64,000 nucleotides of DNA from Arthrobacter sp. OVS8 (lineage in GTDB: Bacteria > Actinomycetota > Actinomycetes > Actinomycetales > Micrococcaceae): positions 2,914,001 to 2,978,000 of the forward strand of contig CP116670.1 of NCBI GenBank assembly GCA_028370155.1, read 5' to 3'. Of this stretch, positions 9,471 to 18,556 are shown piece by piece (within the stretch, counting starts at the first letter, position 1; the number at the start of each line of letters is the position of its first letter). A program made the position numbers and the translations under genes. The notes beneath the pieces were generated by a model. That model saw nothing but the letters and a program-made list of their open reading frames with translations, did not search any database and was not told the origin of the DNA.

Positions 9471-10122
9471 ACTTCTGCTGATTGGCGCCAGCGGCCTGGC
9501 CCGGGAGGTGCTGGCCTGCGTGCGCGATAACGGCCAGTTCGACGTCGTCGGAGTGCTCGACGACGATGAATCCAGGGCGGGGTCGGACCTCGACGGCGCC
9601 CCCATCCTCGGCCCCGCCAGCCTCGCCCTCCGGTACCCGGAAGCGCGGGCGGTTGTGTGCATCGGGGCGGGCACGGCGCGTGAACGGATTGTCGCCAGGC
9701 TGGCGGGACTGGGATTCCGGAGCCACCGCTTCGCGACAGTGCTGGACCCCTCGGTCCGGATCCCGTCCTGCTGCGATATCGGCCCGGGGAGCATCCTGCT
9801 GGGACATGTCACGCTCACTGCCGGAATCACGGTCGGAAGCCACGTTGTGATGATGCCCGGCGTGACGCTGACCCATGACGACGTGGTGGAGGACTTCGCC
9901 ACCCTCGCCGCCGGCGTATCTCTAGGCGGCGGCGTCAGGATCGGGCGTGCCGCCTATCTGGGCATGAACTCCGCGGTGCGGGAACGCACGCGGGTGGGAG
10001 CCGGAACCAGGATCGGGATGGGCGCCGCGGTCCTGGCGGACGTACCCGACGGGGAGACCTGGGCCGGAGTCCCGGCGCGGGTACTCGAGCCGTCACCGGC
10101 CGCAGCAGGTGGCGGACGATGA
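9463..10122 (+). CDS. NeuD/PglB-type sugar O/N-acyltransferase
   Basis: Intact 219-residue acyltransferase with the sialic-acid-O-acetyltransferase NeuD architecture. An N-terminal PglD-like Rossmann part begins LLLIGASGLAREVLACV with the D-D-D region VVGVLDDD. A left-handed beta-helix of hexapeptide repeats covers about residues 105-205, ending with the typical WAGVPARVLE. It would transfer acetyl or another acyl group to an amino sugar made by the flanking DegT enzymes. The start overlaps the upstream gene by 8 bases and the stop overlaps the next ATG (ATGA), which supports tight coupling within the sugar module. Confidence 0.85.
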   Translation: MTELLLIGASGLAREVLACVRDNGQFDVVGVLDDDESRAGSDLDGAPILGPASLALRYPEARAVVCIGAGTARERIVARLAGLGFRSHRFATVLDPSVRIPSCCDIGPGSILLGHVTLTAGITVGSHVVMMPGVTLTHDDVVEDFATLAAGVSLGGGVRIGRAAYLGMNSAVRERTRVGAGTRIGMGAAVLADVPDGETWAGVPARVLEPSPAAAGGGR

Positions 10123-11287
10123 CCCGGCCCGGGGGCGACGGCGCCTTCATCCCCATGGTTGACCTGGCAGCCCAGCAGGACGAGATCGCCGACGAAGTCG
10201 ACGCGGGGCTAAAGGAGGTCCTCACCCAGGCTTCGTATATCGGCGGCCCCGCCGTGGCGGAGTTTGAGCACGCCTACGCACGGTTCCTCGGTGCCGCGAA
10301 CTGCGTCGGGGTGGCCAACGGCACGGACGCCTTGGAACTGGCACTGCGTGCCTCCGGGGTTACGGCCGGAGGGGAGGTCATCCTGCCCGCCAACACGTTC
10401 ATAGCGACCGCCGAGGCGGTGAGCCGGATGGGCGCCGTGCCGGTGCTTGTCGATGTTGACCCGGTGCACCTGCTGATCGATCCCGACCGGGTGGCAGCAG
10501 CAGTGACACCCCGGACCCAGGCGATCATTCCTGTCCACTTGTTCGGTCAGACAGCGTTCGTTGAGCGGCTGGTGCCGGTTGCTGCCGCCTGCGGCGCCGT
10601 CATAGTCGAAGACGCCGCCCAGTCCCAGGGGCGTCCCGGCATGGACGGTTCGCCGGCACGCTGGGACATGCGGCCGGCACGAGCTTCTATCCGGGCAAGA
10701 ACCTGGGCGCCGCCGGGGATGCCGGGGCGGTCGTTACGAATGACGAAGACACCGCGGCCCGGGTGCGGATGCTGGGCGCCCACGGCAGCGAACAGAAGTA
10801 TTACCACGATGCGATCGGCATGAACTCACGCCTCGACACCGTCCAGGCGGTGGTGCTCAACGCCAAGCTGCGCAAGCTTGCCGGGTGGAACGATCGACGG
10901 CGGAGGGCAGCGGACCGCTACCGGAACCTGCTGGCGGACCTGCCCGGCGTTGAGCTGCCCCGGAGCGCAGACGGAAATGTCGACGTCTGGCATTTGTATG
11001 TCATCCGCGTCGCCGAACGGGACCGGGTGCTTGCGGCATTAAACGATGCGGGCATAGGCGCCGGCATCCACTACCCGGTCCCGGTGCACCTCAGCCGGGC
11101 CTACCGGGGACTGGGCCTCGGTTCCGGTTCCTTCCCGGTCACGGAGCAGGCCGCCGGCAGGATCCTGTCGCTGCCGATCTTCCCGCACATCAGCGAATCG
11201 CAGCAGCAGTATGTGGCGGACCAGTTGCGGGCAGCTCTGGGCACAATAACGCCGTCGCCCCCGCCAAGGGCCGGGGGCGAGGCATGA
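10119..11287 (+). CDS. DegT/DnrJ/EryC1 sugar aminotransferase, second copy (frameshifted)
   Basis: Second PLP sugar aminotransferase, about 389 residues. IPMVDLAAQQDEI at the start, GVANGTDALELALRASGV, VIVEDAAQSQG and SFYPGKNLGAAGDAG (Schiff-base Lys) place it close to the FdtB/QdtB/WbpE group, which aminates the 3-position of keto sugars. The frame changes near 10640 just before RHGRFAGTLGHAAG; restoring one base joins the halves. The C-terminus GIHYPVPVHLSRAYRGLG is typical. It overlaps the acyltransferase stop upstream and the glycosyltransferase ATG downstream by 4 bases each. The substrate and position of amination are inferred from family only. Confidence 0.85.
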
Positions 11288-12543
11288 GCAACCATGGGCC
11301 GATCGTCTGGATCGCCGGCACAAACTGGGACGGCGTCGCTGGAACCGACAAACGTATGGTCGAATCACTGGCCAAGTCCCGCCCCGTCCTGTGGGTGGAT
11401 CCTCCCACCCGCGCGATGCTGAAAACGGCGGCCCGTTTGTGGGGTCGTCCGGCTCCCCGCGGCGCGGACGGACCAGCCGGACTGGAACGGGTATCCGATT
11501 CGATTTTGCGGCTCCGAGTGACCGTGCCGCCGGGAGTGACCCGGCCCGGCATCCGAAGGCTGACGGCACTGTTACTGGAGCGGGCCATCACCTCCGCCCT
11601 GTCCCGAACAGGCTGGGAGCCCGATGCCGTCGTCGTCGCCATGCCGCTGGCCCGCTTCCCCCGAAGGACGCCGGGAACCAAAATCCTGTACCTGACCGAC
11701 GACTGGCTCGAAGGATCGCGCCTCATGGGCCTGTCGCCCTCGGTAATCCGTCAGGTGCTGGACTCCAACCTGTCTCAGGCCGACGGCGTGGCGGCGGTCT
11801 CGGAGGCACTCCTGACCCAGGTCGAGTCAGTCAGGCCGTACGCGTCAGGGAAGGTTTTCGCCGTGGTCCCGAACGGTTGCCCCGAGCCAGCTCGAGCAGC
11901 CCCGTCCGCGGCCCGCGAGTCCACCGCGTGCCTCGTCGGCCAGCTCAACGAGCGGCTGGACCTCGATCTGTTGGAGGCGGTGCAGGCTTCCGGCGTGGAA
12001 ATAGTCATCATCGGGCCGCGGACCGATCGAAACCCTGCGTTCGGCAGACGGCTGGACGCGCTCCTGGAAGCGGACAACGTTCGCTGGGTTGGACCGCTCG
12101 CAGAAGGCGAGCTGCAGCAACAACTCAGGGTTCACGGGGTCGGCATGACGCCGTACGCAGAGTCGGCCTTTAATAGGGCAAGTTTTCCACTGAAAACCCT
12201 TGAGTATCTGGCGGCGGGGCTGGGCGTGGTCTCCACGGACATGCCTTCGGCACGATGGCTCAACACCAGCCTGATATCGCTGCATTCGGAGCCACACGAT
12301 TTCGCGATGGCGGTGACGGCATCCCTGGCGCGGCGCAACGACGAGGATCAGGAACGCCGCAGGAAAGACTTCGCCGCGGGCCACACGTGGGGCGCACGAG
12401 GCGTGGAGTTTCAGCGGCTCCTCGACGCTGCCCGCCGCCGTTCCGGCTATACGGTCACGGGTGCTGCCGGAGATCCCGGACGCCCACGCACGACAAGGCC
12501 GGTGGCCCCGGCACAGGAACCGCTTCCGGGAGGATCGTCATGA
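11284..12543 (+). CDS. glycosyltransferase family 1/4-like
   Basis: Intact 419-residue cytoplasmic glycosyltransferase of the GT-B fold. The N-terminal domain opens IVWIAGTNWDGVAGTDKRM and the C-terminal nucleotide-sugar domain includes NVRWVGPLAEGELQQQL and FPLKTLEYLAAGLGVVSTDM, the place of the family E-x7-E region. A Pro/Arg-rich tail of about 25 residues follows. It starts by ATGA overlap from the second aminotransferase and its stop overlaps the next small frame. It probably adds one sugar of the repeat unit; donor and acceptor cannot be told from sequence. Confidence 0.8.
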   Translation: MSNHGPIVWIAGTNWDGVAGTDKRMVESLAKSRPVLWVDPPTRAMLKTAARLWGRPAPRGADGPAGLERVSDSILRLRVTVPPGVTRPGIRRLTALLLERAITSALSRTGWEPDAVVVAMPLARFPRRTPGTKILYLTDDWLEGSRLMGLSPSVIRQVLDSNLSQADGVAAVSEALLTQVESVRPYASGKVFAVVPNGCPEPARAAPSAARESTACLVGQLNERLDLDLLEAVQASGVEIVIIGPRTDRNPAFGRRLDALLEADNVRWVGPLAEGELQQQLRVHGVGMTPYAESAFNRASFPLKTLEYLAAGLGVVSTDMPSARWLNTSLISLHSEPHDFAMAVTASLARRNDEDQERRRKDFAAGHTWGARGVEFQRLLDAARRRSGYTVTGAAGDPGRPRTTRPVAPAQEPLPGGSS

Positions 12544-12700
12544 TAGCCAGCTCCGAAACATCGGACGTGGCAGGCACCGCAAGAATCGGCAAGGCAGGGC
12601 ACCGGCTCAAACAGGACGCCGGCGGCAGTTGGCTCTGCCCGGAGACCGGCTCGCGCTATGAAGAAATCGACGGGCAACTGCTGCCCGCAAAAAGGGCTGA
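12540..12700 (+). CDS. possible 53-residue protein with a CPETG motif (frameshifted)
   Basis: A short frame starting by ATGA overlap with the upstream glycosyltransferase. It encodes MIASSETSDVAG and, further on, GSWLCPETGSRYEEIDGQLL. In the raw frame it would run on into unrelated sequence antiparallel to no known protein. If the run of five A at 12689-12693 were six, it would end at the TGA 12698-12700 as a 53-residue protein, 15 bases before the next gene. The W-x-CPETG-x-RY pattern resembles short sugar-enzyme tails or a half zinc ribbon, but only one Cys is present. Position inside the cluster supports a real small gene; function unknown. Confidence 0.45.
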
Positions 12701-12714
12701 GGGGCGGCGTGGAC

Positions 12715-13590
12715 ATGCAGGACAGCACCAAGGTAATCCTGGGCGGCACACCGGTGGACCTCATGGATTCCGAACCCGCGCTGGAGCGGATCCTCGAGAG
12801 GGCGGCCGGCGGCCATGGCCTGCGGCCGCTCGGAGTCGCCTCGGTCAACCTCGATCACCTGCACCATTTTGGCTCCGGCGGCCGCTGGGCGGGCACGTTG
12901 CACGCGGACCCTGCCAGCACCGTGGACTGGCTTTACCTCCTTGATGGTGCCCCCTTGGTTTCCCAGTCACAGCGGCTCACCGGGCACCGGTGGCCGCGAC
13001 TGGCCGGCAGCGATCTTGCCTTTCCCCTCCTGGAGCAGGCTGAGCAACTCGGGTTGCGGGTGGGATTCCTGGGCGGGTCTGAAACCAACCAACAGCTCCT
13101 GGCTCAGAGGATCGCGACCGACCATCCCGGACTTCAGCTCGTGGGAATGTGGGCACCAGAGCGCGAGGAACTGGCCTCCACCACGGAATCCGAACGCATT
13201 GCCGCGGAGATTTCCCGGGCGGGCGTACAGATTCTCTATGTGGGACTCGGCAAACCGCGCCAGGAACTCTGGATCGACCGATACGCGGGACTTACGGGCG
13301 CGGCCGTACTGCTGGCCTTCGGCGCGGCGGTGGATTTCCTGGCCGGCAGGGTCCAGCGGGCACCGCAGTGGTTTTCTGAACACGGTCTGGAGTGGGGGTA
13401 CCGGCTGGCAATGGAGCCCAAGCGGCTCGCCGGACGCTACCTCGTTGACGGGCCGCCGGCCTACCTGAAATTGCGAACGACGTCCTGCTGTGTCCCCCAG
13501 GACAGGCCGGACAGCCCGACGTCGGCAGCCCCGGCCCCCGAACGCCCGGCCACTTCACGGGCCCCGACGGAGCGGTCGACGCCGTTGTGA
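12715..13590 (+). CDS. WecG/TagA/CpsF-family glycosyltransferase (GT26)
   Basis: Intact 291-residue glycosyltransferase of the family that adds N-acetylmannosaminuronic acid or ManNAc to a lipid-linked sugar. Diagnostic pieces are VNLDHL near the N-terminus, VGFLGGSETN, ILYVGLGKPRQELWIDRY and AFGAAVDFLAGRVQRAPQWF. ATG 12715 is preceded by GAGGGG at 12699-12704; GTG 12709 is an alternative start. The last 40 residues after PAYLKLR are unconserved and overlap the next gene, so a lost base near the end is possible. The presence of a GT26 enzyme next to a nucleotide-sugar module with amino and acyl functions fits addition of a modified aminosugar as the second residue of the repeat unit. Confidence 0.85.
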   Translation: MQDSTKVILGGTPVDLMDSEPALERILERAAGGHGLRPLGVASVNLDHLHHFGSGGRWAGTLHADPASTVDWLYLLDGAPLVSQSQRLTGHRWPRLAGSDLAFPLLEQAEQLGLRVGFLGGSETNQQLLAQRIATDHPGLQLVGMWAPEREELASTTESERIAAEISRAGVQILYVGLGKPRQELWIDRYAGLTGAAVLLAFGAAVDFLAGRVQRAPQWFSEHGLEWGYRLAMEPKRLAGRYLVDGPPAYLKLRTTSCCVPQDRPDSPTSAAPAPERPATSRAPTERSTPL

Positions 13591-15327
13591 TTGTTGTGAC
13601 GTACAACAGCGCAGACTGCCTGGGCGCTTTGATCGCCAGCCTGCGGGCCGAAACCATCGACCTGACGCTGCGTGTTGTGGTGGCAGACAACTCGTCGAGC
13701 GACGGGACGCTGGAGTTTGCGCGCAGCCAGCACCCGGACGTTCTGGCGTTCGCAACCGGCGGCAATCTGGGCTATTCCGGTGGAATCAATGCTGCCATGC
13801 GACGGGCTGGCGATGCTGCGACTGTTGTGGTGCTGAACCCCGACCTTACTGTGGAACGAGGTTCCCTGGCGTTGATGATGCAGCGGCTGCAGGCATCACA
13901 GGCGGGGGCGGTCGTTCCGCGCCTGCTCAATTCGAGCGGCCAAACAAGTTTTTCACTCTATAGGGAACCCACCATCCTCACTGCCGTGGGGATGCATTGC
14001 TGGGGCGGCGGGCGCCCAGCCGGCCAGACTGGCTGGCCGGCACCGATTTCAGCCCCGAGAGCTACGCACATCCCCACACCGTGGATTGGGCGACGGGCGC
14101 CGCCCTCATGGTCCGGCGTGCCTTGGCGGACTCCGTGCCGTGGGATGAGTCCTACTTCCTCTATGGCGAAGAGACCGATTTCTTCCGAAGCGTGCGGACC
14201 ATGGGGAAACCGTCTGGTACGAACCTGCCGCGGTCATGAGTCATGCGGGCGGAGCGTCCGGTAGTTCACCTCAGTTGGATGCGCTCATGGCAGTCAACCG
14301 TGTCCGCTACATCCGCAAGTACCATTCCAGGGCCTACTCGGCCGTGTTTCACGGGGCCGTGGCTTTCTCTGAACTGTTGCGGTGCTGGAAACCGGACCGC
14401 AGGGGAGTGCTGCATACGGTGCTCAACGAGGGACGCTGGTCTGAACTGCCCGGCCCGAGCCCGGAGGTTTCCTCCACCCCGGACGCTGGTCGCTTCCCCC
14501 ATGGCTCGGTGATCATTCCGGCCCACAACGAGGCCGCCGTGATTGCCCGGACCCTTATGCCGCTCGCGACATTGGCTGCGGCCGGGCAATTGGAGGTCAT
14601 CGTGGCCTGCAATGGCTGCACCGATGAAACAGCTTCGATCGCGCGGGGATTCGATGGCGTGACCGTCCTGGAACTACCGCAGCCGTCCAAGATCGCCGCT
14701 CTCAATGCAGGCGACGCCGCCGCGTCCCACTGGCCGCGGCTGTACGTGGACGCGGATGTTCAGATCGGCCCCGGCACCGTCGGCGGCGTCCTTAGTGCGC
14801 TCGCCTCCGGCCACGTCCTGGCGGCCCGTCCGGCCGTGCGTTTTGACCTTCAGGGCACCCACCACCTGGTCCGCTCGTACTACCGAACCCGTATGCTGCT
14901 TCCGACGACCCGCAGCGGCCTCTGGGGCGGCGGCGTGTATGGCCTGTCCCGGGAAGGACGACAGCGTTTCCAGCAGTTTCCCGATCTGATCGCCGATGAT
15001 CTCTTCGTGGACCGTCTTTTCGAACCGGAGGAAAAAGCAGTCCTGGACGTGCCACCTGCCGTGGTCTGCCCGCCGCGGACGCCCAAGGACCAAGTGGCCG
15101 TCCTGCATCGGGTCTATCGCGGGAACGCCGAACAGCACGGCCGGCACGGGACTGCCAGTCACACACTGTCCGAGGTAGCCCGCTCAATTCGCGGCCCGTT
15201 GTCTGCAGGAAACGCCCTGGTCTACGTGGGCTTTGCCCTGGCCGGACGCCGCGGGAAGGCGCGGCCGGGGGCGTGGGAACGCGATGCCAGCACCAGACAG
15301 CCCGCCAACGGCGGCGACCCGTGCTGA
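13587..15327 (+). CDS. two-domain GT2-GT2 glycosyltransferase (frameshifted)
   Basis: A tandem of two family 2 glycosyltransferase domains, about 580 residues. Domain 1 (rhamnosyltransferase-like) starts IVVTYNSADCLGALIASL, with VVVADNSSSDGT and VVVLNPDLTVERG. Domain 2 (from about 14500) starts SVIIPAHNEAAVIARTL, with VACNGCTDET and LYVDADVQIG (DxD). Frame changes near 14010 and 14215 lie inside domain 1. The join WSELPGPSPEV to GRFPHGSVIIP is in one frame with no stop, so the two domains appear truly fused. GTG 13587 is the only start codon in the frame after the WecG-like core, but the domain could begin a few residues earlier. Two transfer steps in the repeat unit are likely. Confidence 0.75.
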
Positions 15328-16688
15328 CGAAGTCGCCGGGTCCGATGTCGCTCACCCATCGAACCCCCAGGTCCCCCTGGCTGCTCAAGGCCACGCTATT
15401 TTCAATCCTGGCTTTTCCGCCCTACATGGTGTTGGAGCCGATCGGGGCCAGCAGCAGCCTGGCACAACTGCTCGCACTGGGCCTTTTCGGCCTGTGGGCC
15501 CTGTCCTCATTTCTGGGGCTGCATGATCCGGTAGCGTTCCGGCACCCGGGCCGTGCTGCTGTCCTTGCCCTGCTGTTGGCTTCGTGCCTCAGCTACGCGC
15601 ATCTCTTTGCCGGACTCAGCGGGGCCAGCACCACTGACGGACGGGCGGCCGCGGACCGCTGGATGCTCCTGATGATTGCAGCTGCTGGAATAGCTTTTGT
15701 CACCACCGATGGCGTGCGGACGGTCAAGGATGCCATGGCTGCGGTCAGGTGGGTTATCGCCGGCGGCGCCGTATGCAGTGTCGCGGCACTCGTCCAGTTC
15801 ACCACCCACCTGAATCCCGTCGAGTGGATCAGCACCCTCATGGTGGGGTTCGCGGAGAATGGAGACTTCGACGCCTTCCAGGCCCGGGGTTCACTAATGC
15901 GTGTGGCGGGCACAACACTGCACCCCATCGAACTTGGCGTTGTCAGTGCGATGCTGCTGCCCATCGCCACTTGGCGGGCCATCTATGACAGGCAGGGCAG
16001 CAAGCCGCTGCACTGGGCCGTTGTTGGGCTGTTCGCACTCGCCAACGCCCTGACCGTCTCGCGGTCCGCCCTGCTTGCCCTTGTCATCGCCTTGGCCGTC
16101 ACCGTTCCCTTCCTTCCCAAGCTGGCCAGGCAGTGGGCCACGTTAATCGTGCCGCTGGGCGCCGCAGGGCTGTTCATCGCCGTGCCGGGCCTGATTTCTA
16201 CGCTGTTCAATGCAGCCACGGCGGGAAACTCGGATCCATCCATCACGTATCGGACGGAAGACTACCCGCTTGCGCTTCGGCTGGTCGCGGACCGGCCTTG
16301 GCTCGGCACCGGTCCGGGAACCTGGATCCCGACGAACGCGCTGGATATTTTCGACAATGAGTATCTTCTGACGGCGGTGACGATGGGCGTGGTTGGGCTG
16401 GTTGGGCTGATTGCGTATCTGGTGGTTCCCGCTCTCGCCGCGCTGGCAGCTGCCAGGAATGCTGCGGGGGCGGATCTGAAACTGCTGTCAGCCTCCGCCG
16501 CCGCCGCCGGCCTCATCGCAACCGTGGCGTCGGGAACTTTCGACTCGATGTCGTTCCCGGTGTTTGCACTGCTTTATCCGTTTTTCATAGGTCTGTCAGG
16601 AGCCTCCTGGCTGATGGTCAAGGGTCAAACTGAACACGGTCTGGTGCTTCCCTCGGGGACGTCGCCAGGCCTGCAACCCGGGGGATAG
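15321..16688 (+). CDS. O-antigen ligase/Wzy-type polymerase-like membrane protein
   Basis: Intact, about 455 residues, with some ten to twelve hydrophobic segments, starting near LLKATLFSILAFPPYMVL. The large periplasmic-side loop typical of the Wzy/WaaL family lies around DRPWLGTGPGTWIPTNALDI, where the pattern G-x-G-P-G-T is the usual conserved point. It would polymerise repeat units or join them to an acceptor outside the membrane. GTG 15321 overlaps the upstream stop (GTGCTGA); ATG 15345 is an alternative start. Sequence cannot separate polymerase from ligase; the neighbouring Wzz-like gene favours a polymerase. Confidence 0.75.
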   Translation: MLTKSPGPMSLTHRTPRSPWLLKATLFSILAFPPYMVLEPIGASSSLAQLLALGLFGLWALSSFLGLHDPVAFRHPGRAAVLALLLASCLSYAHLFAGLSGASTTDGRAAADRWMLLMIAAAGIAFVTTDGVRTVKDAMAAVRWVIAGGAVCSVAALVQFTTHLNPVEWISTLMVGFAENGDFDAFQARGSLMRVAGTTLHPIELGVVSAMLLPIATWRAIYDRQGSKPLHWAVVGLFALANALTVSRSALLALVIALAVTVPFLPKLARQWATLIVPLGAAGLFIAVPGLISTLFNAATAGNSDPSITYRTEDYPLALRLVADRPWLGTGPGTWIPTNALDIFDNEYLLTAVTMGVVGLVGLIAYLVVPALAALAAARNAAGADLKLLSASAAAAGLIATVASGTFDSMSFPVFALLYPFFIGLSGASWLMVKGQTEHGLVLPSGTSPGLQPGG

Positions 16689-16697
16689 GAAGAAGAT

Positions 16698-17492
16698 ATG
16701 GATCCGATTTTGGTACTCAAATCGTTGTGGCGGCACAAGTGGGCGGCCCTGCCCGTGGCCCTGCTGACGATCATTGCCTGCGTTTACGTGATGTTCTTTG
16801 GCCAGCGCACCTACGAAGCCACCATGACCTATGCCCTGCTGAGCCCCAAGACGCCCTCCGAGGCGGAAATGCGGGCTCAGCCGGAGCTGGCCGCGATCAA
16901 CGGCGACAATCCCTACTTGAGGAGTGGCGACCGCGCCCTGCTGGCTCAGGTTCTGATTACCAAGCTCGGGGCCCTGGAGACCGCGGAGGAGCTGCAGAGT
17001 CTCGGGCTAGGGGCCGAGTACACCGTTGGGCAATCCCTGAGCTCTGGATCCGGCATGCTGCTTGAGATTTCGGCTTCGGGAAATTCGCCAGCCCAGGCGG
17101 TGGAAACCGCGACGGAACTCGGCAAAAGGCTCAACACGACCCTGCACGAAGTGCAGACCATCAACGGTGCGGACGACAGCTATCTCTATTCCGCGCTGGC
17201 CATCGACGGTCCGGGCCAAGCGAGTGAGGTTTTCTCCAGCAGGCTGCGGGCCCTCATCATCGTGGCCGTCGCCGGTGCGCTGCTACTCTTCGTGTCGGTG
17301 TCTGTGGCTCGGTCCGTGGAACTGGCCAGGGCACGGCGTACCGTCGTCGAAAAACCGGCCAAACACGTGGACAGGGGCGCGGACGGAATCGCGGGCCTGT
17401 CCGGCATCCGGGGCGGGCAGCGGGATCCGTCCGGCAGCCCAGCACCGTGGAGCAGGCAGGCCGGGAACCTCAGCTGGATGCTTCCCTGGTGA
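16698..17492 (+). CDS. Wzz/CapA-type chain-length determinant protein
   Basis: Intact 264-residue membrane protein. A first membrane segment at about residues 17-37 (AALPVALLTIIACVYVMFFG), an extracytoplasmic domain, and a second segment at about 184-205 (ALIIVAVAGALLLFVSVSVA) give the two-pass topology of chain-length regulators. A polar 60-residue cytoplasmic tail follows, rich in Arg and Gly, with no Walker motif or tyrosine cluster of the fused BY-kinase type. AGGAAGAAG before ATG 16698 is a good ribosome site. It is the last gene of the exopolysaccharide cluster, 10 bases after the Wzy-like gene, and is followed by a strong hairpin. Confidence 0.75.
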   Translation: MDPILVLKSLWRHKWAALPVALLTIIACVYVMFFGQRTYEATMTYALLSPKTPSEAEMRAQPELAAINGDNPYLRSGDRALLAQVLITKLGALETAEELQSLGLGAEYTVGQSLSSGSGMLLEISASGNSPAQAVETATELGKRLNTTLHEVQTINGADDSYLYSALAIDGPGQASEVFSSRLRALIIVAVAGALLLFVSVSVARSVELARARRTVVEKPAKHVDRGADGIAGLSGIRGGQRDPSGSPAPWSRQAGNLSWMLPW

Positions 17493-17559
17493 CGGTGCCT
17501 GACCGGGAGAGCCGCTCACGCAGGAGTTAGGCTGGGCCCGCCGCTCGGACGCCGAAGCA

Positions 17560-17579
17560 GGGGCGGGAAACCCCGCCCC
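17560..17579. terminator. GC-rich hairpin between convergent genes
   Basis: Perfect 8-bp arms GGGGCGGG (17560-17567) and CCCGCCCC (17572-17579) with a four-base loop AAAC. It lies between the end of the exopolysaccharide cluster and the end of the convergent membrane-ACT gene (stop at 17581), a position typical of a shared bidirectional terminator. There is no T-run on either strand. Confidence 0.65.
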
Positions 17580-17580
17580 G

Positions 17581-18404
17581 TCACCTGCCGAAGGCGGGGC
17601 GGTGCGCGAGGATCTCCGCCAGCTCGGCCAGCCGGTGGGCCCGGGCGGATTCCGCCGGCGTGAACGGCTCCCCGGCGCGGCTGAAGGTGATGGGACCGTG
17701 CCAGGCGGTCGGAATCCTCAGCACGGTTCCGTCCGCCGCTACCGGGCCGGCGCTGCCGGCTGCGGGCCGACGGCCCGCCGTCGCTGCGTGAGCCCCGCTG
17801 TCCGAGTCGGGAAGGGGTTCGATCCGCGCGCGCAGCAGTTCCGCCACCGCCAGCGGCAGCTCCTCGGGGTTGGCGGCGATCCTGGCCGCGAGGCTCAGCG
17901 CCCCGGTCTGCCCGTCGGCCATTGCCAGCGCCGTGGTGGGCCAGACATGCGGGTCGCCGCCTCCGCCGTCGCGCAGGGCCTTGAGCAATTCCGCTTCGCG
18001 CAGGTCGCCGGGCGCGGACAGCACAAACTCGTCCAGCACGCCGCCGTGGACCGGGTGGACATGGATACTGAGGATATTGGTGTCCAGCCGTGCCAGCGAC
18101 TGCGTGAGTTTCTGCAGCGAACCGGGCCGGTCCTTCAGCACCGTGCGGGCCCGCCACAGGGCCGGTGCGGCACCGAGCCGCTACGGTGCCGCAACGCGGG
18201 GGCGTGCAGCCAGGTCCGGAGCATCCGCGTCGCAGAGGGTTCCGCAACCCAAATGACCAGGATGGTCGCGGTCAGCGTGAGGACCAGGACCTTGGCCGCA
18301 TAGGGCAGGTGCGTTCCCACCACGGCCGCATGGACCAGCAACTCGATGGGCAGCATCACGGCGATGTTGGCCAGGGTCAGGCGGGTTTTGGTGGGTTCGG
18401 GCAT
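17581..18404 (-). CDS. membrane protein with C-terminal ACT domain (frameshifted)
   Basis: About 274 residues. From ATG 18404 the first part is MPEPTKTRLTLANIAVMLP with two hydrophobic stretches (LPIELLVHAAVVG and KVLVLTLTATILVIWVAE). Near 18165 the frame shifts by one lost base and continues LWRARTVLKDRPGSLQKL, DTNILSIHVHPVHGGVLDEF, an ACT-like ligand-binding domain of about 70 residues. A second soluble part ends AEILAHRPAFGR. In the ACT frame a stop lies just upstream and only a GTG start exists, so either the parts are one protein (my preferred reading) or the ACT protein stands alone from GTG 18141. ACT domains usually sense amino acids; a membrane-linked form is unusual. Function unknown. 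Confidence 0.6.
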
Positions 18405-18448
18405 CTGGCCGCAGACTTCGCAGCTCAGCTCGGAGGTTGCCGGTGTTC

Positions 18449-18472
18449 TGCCGTGTTTTGTGCCGTGTTTTG
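18449..18472. repeat. tandem 12-mer
   Basis: Two perfect adjacent copies of TGCCGTGTTTTG in the 152-base gap between mscL and the membrane-ACT gene, both on the minus strand. Nothing else is recognisable in that gap. Confidence 0.6.
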
Positions 18473-18556
18473 CGCCATGGGCGGGGGCTTCATGGGTCCC
18501 ATGATGTCCGCCCGCTGTTACGGGCCTATTGCCGGCCGGTGACGATTCTGTTCGGC

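Noticed and set aside
18449..18472. Tandem 12-mer as start of a repeat array
   Set aside because: Only two copies, no spacers, no further copies nearby.
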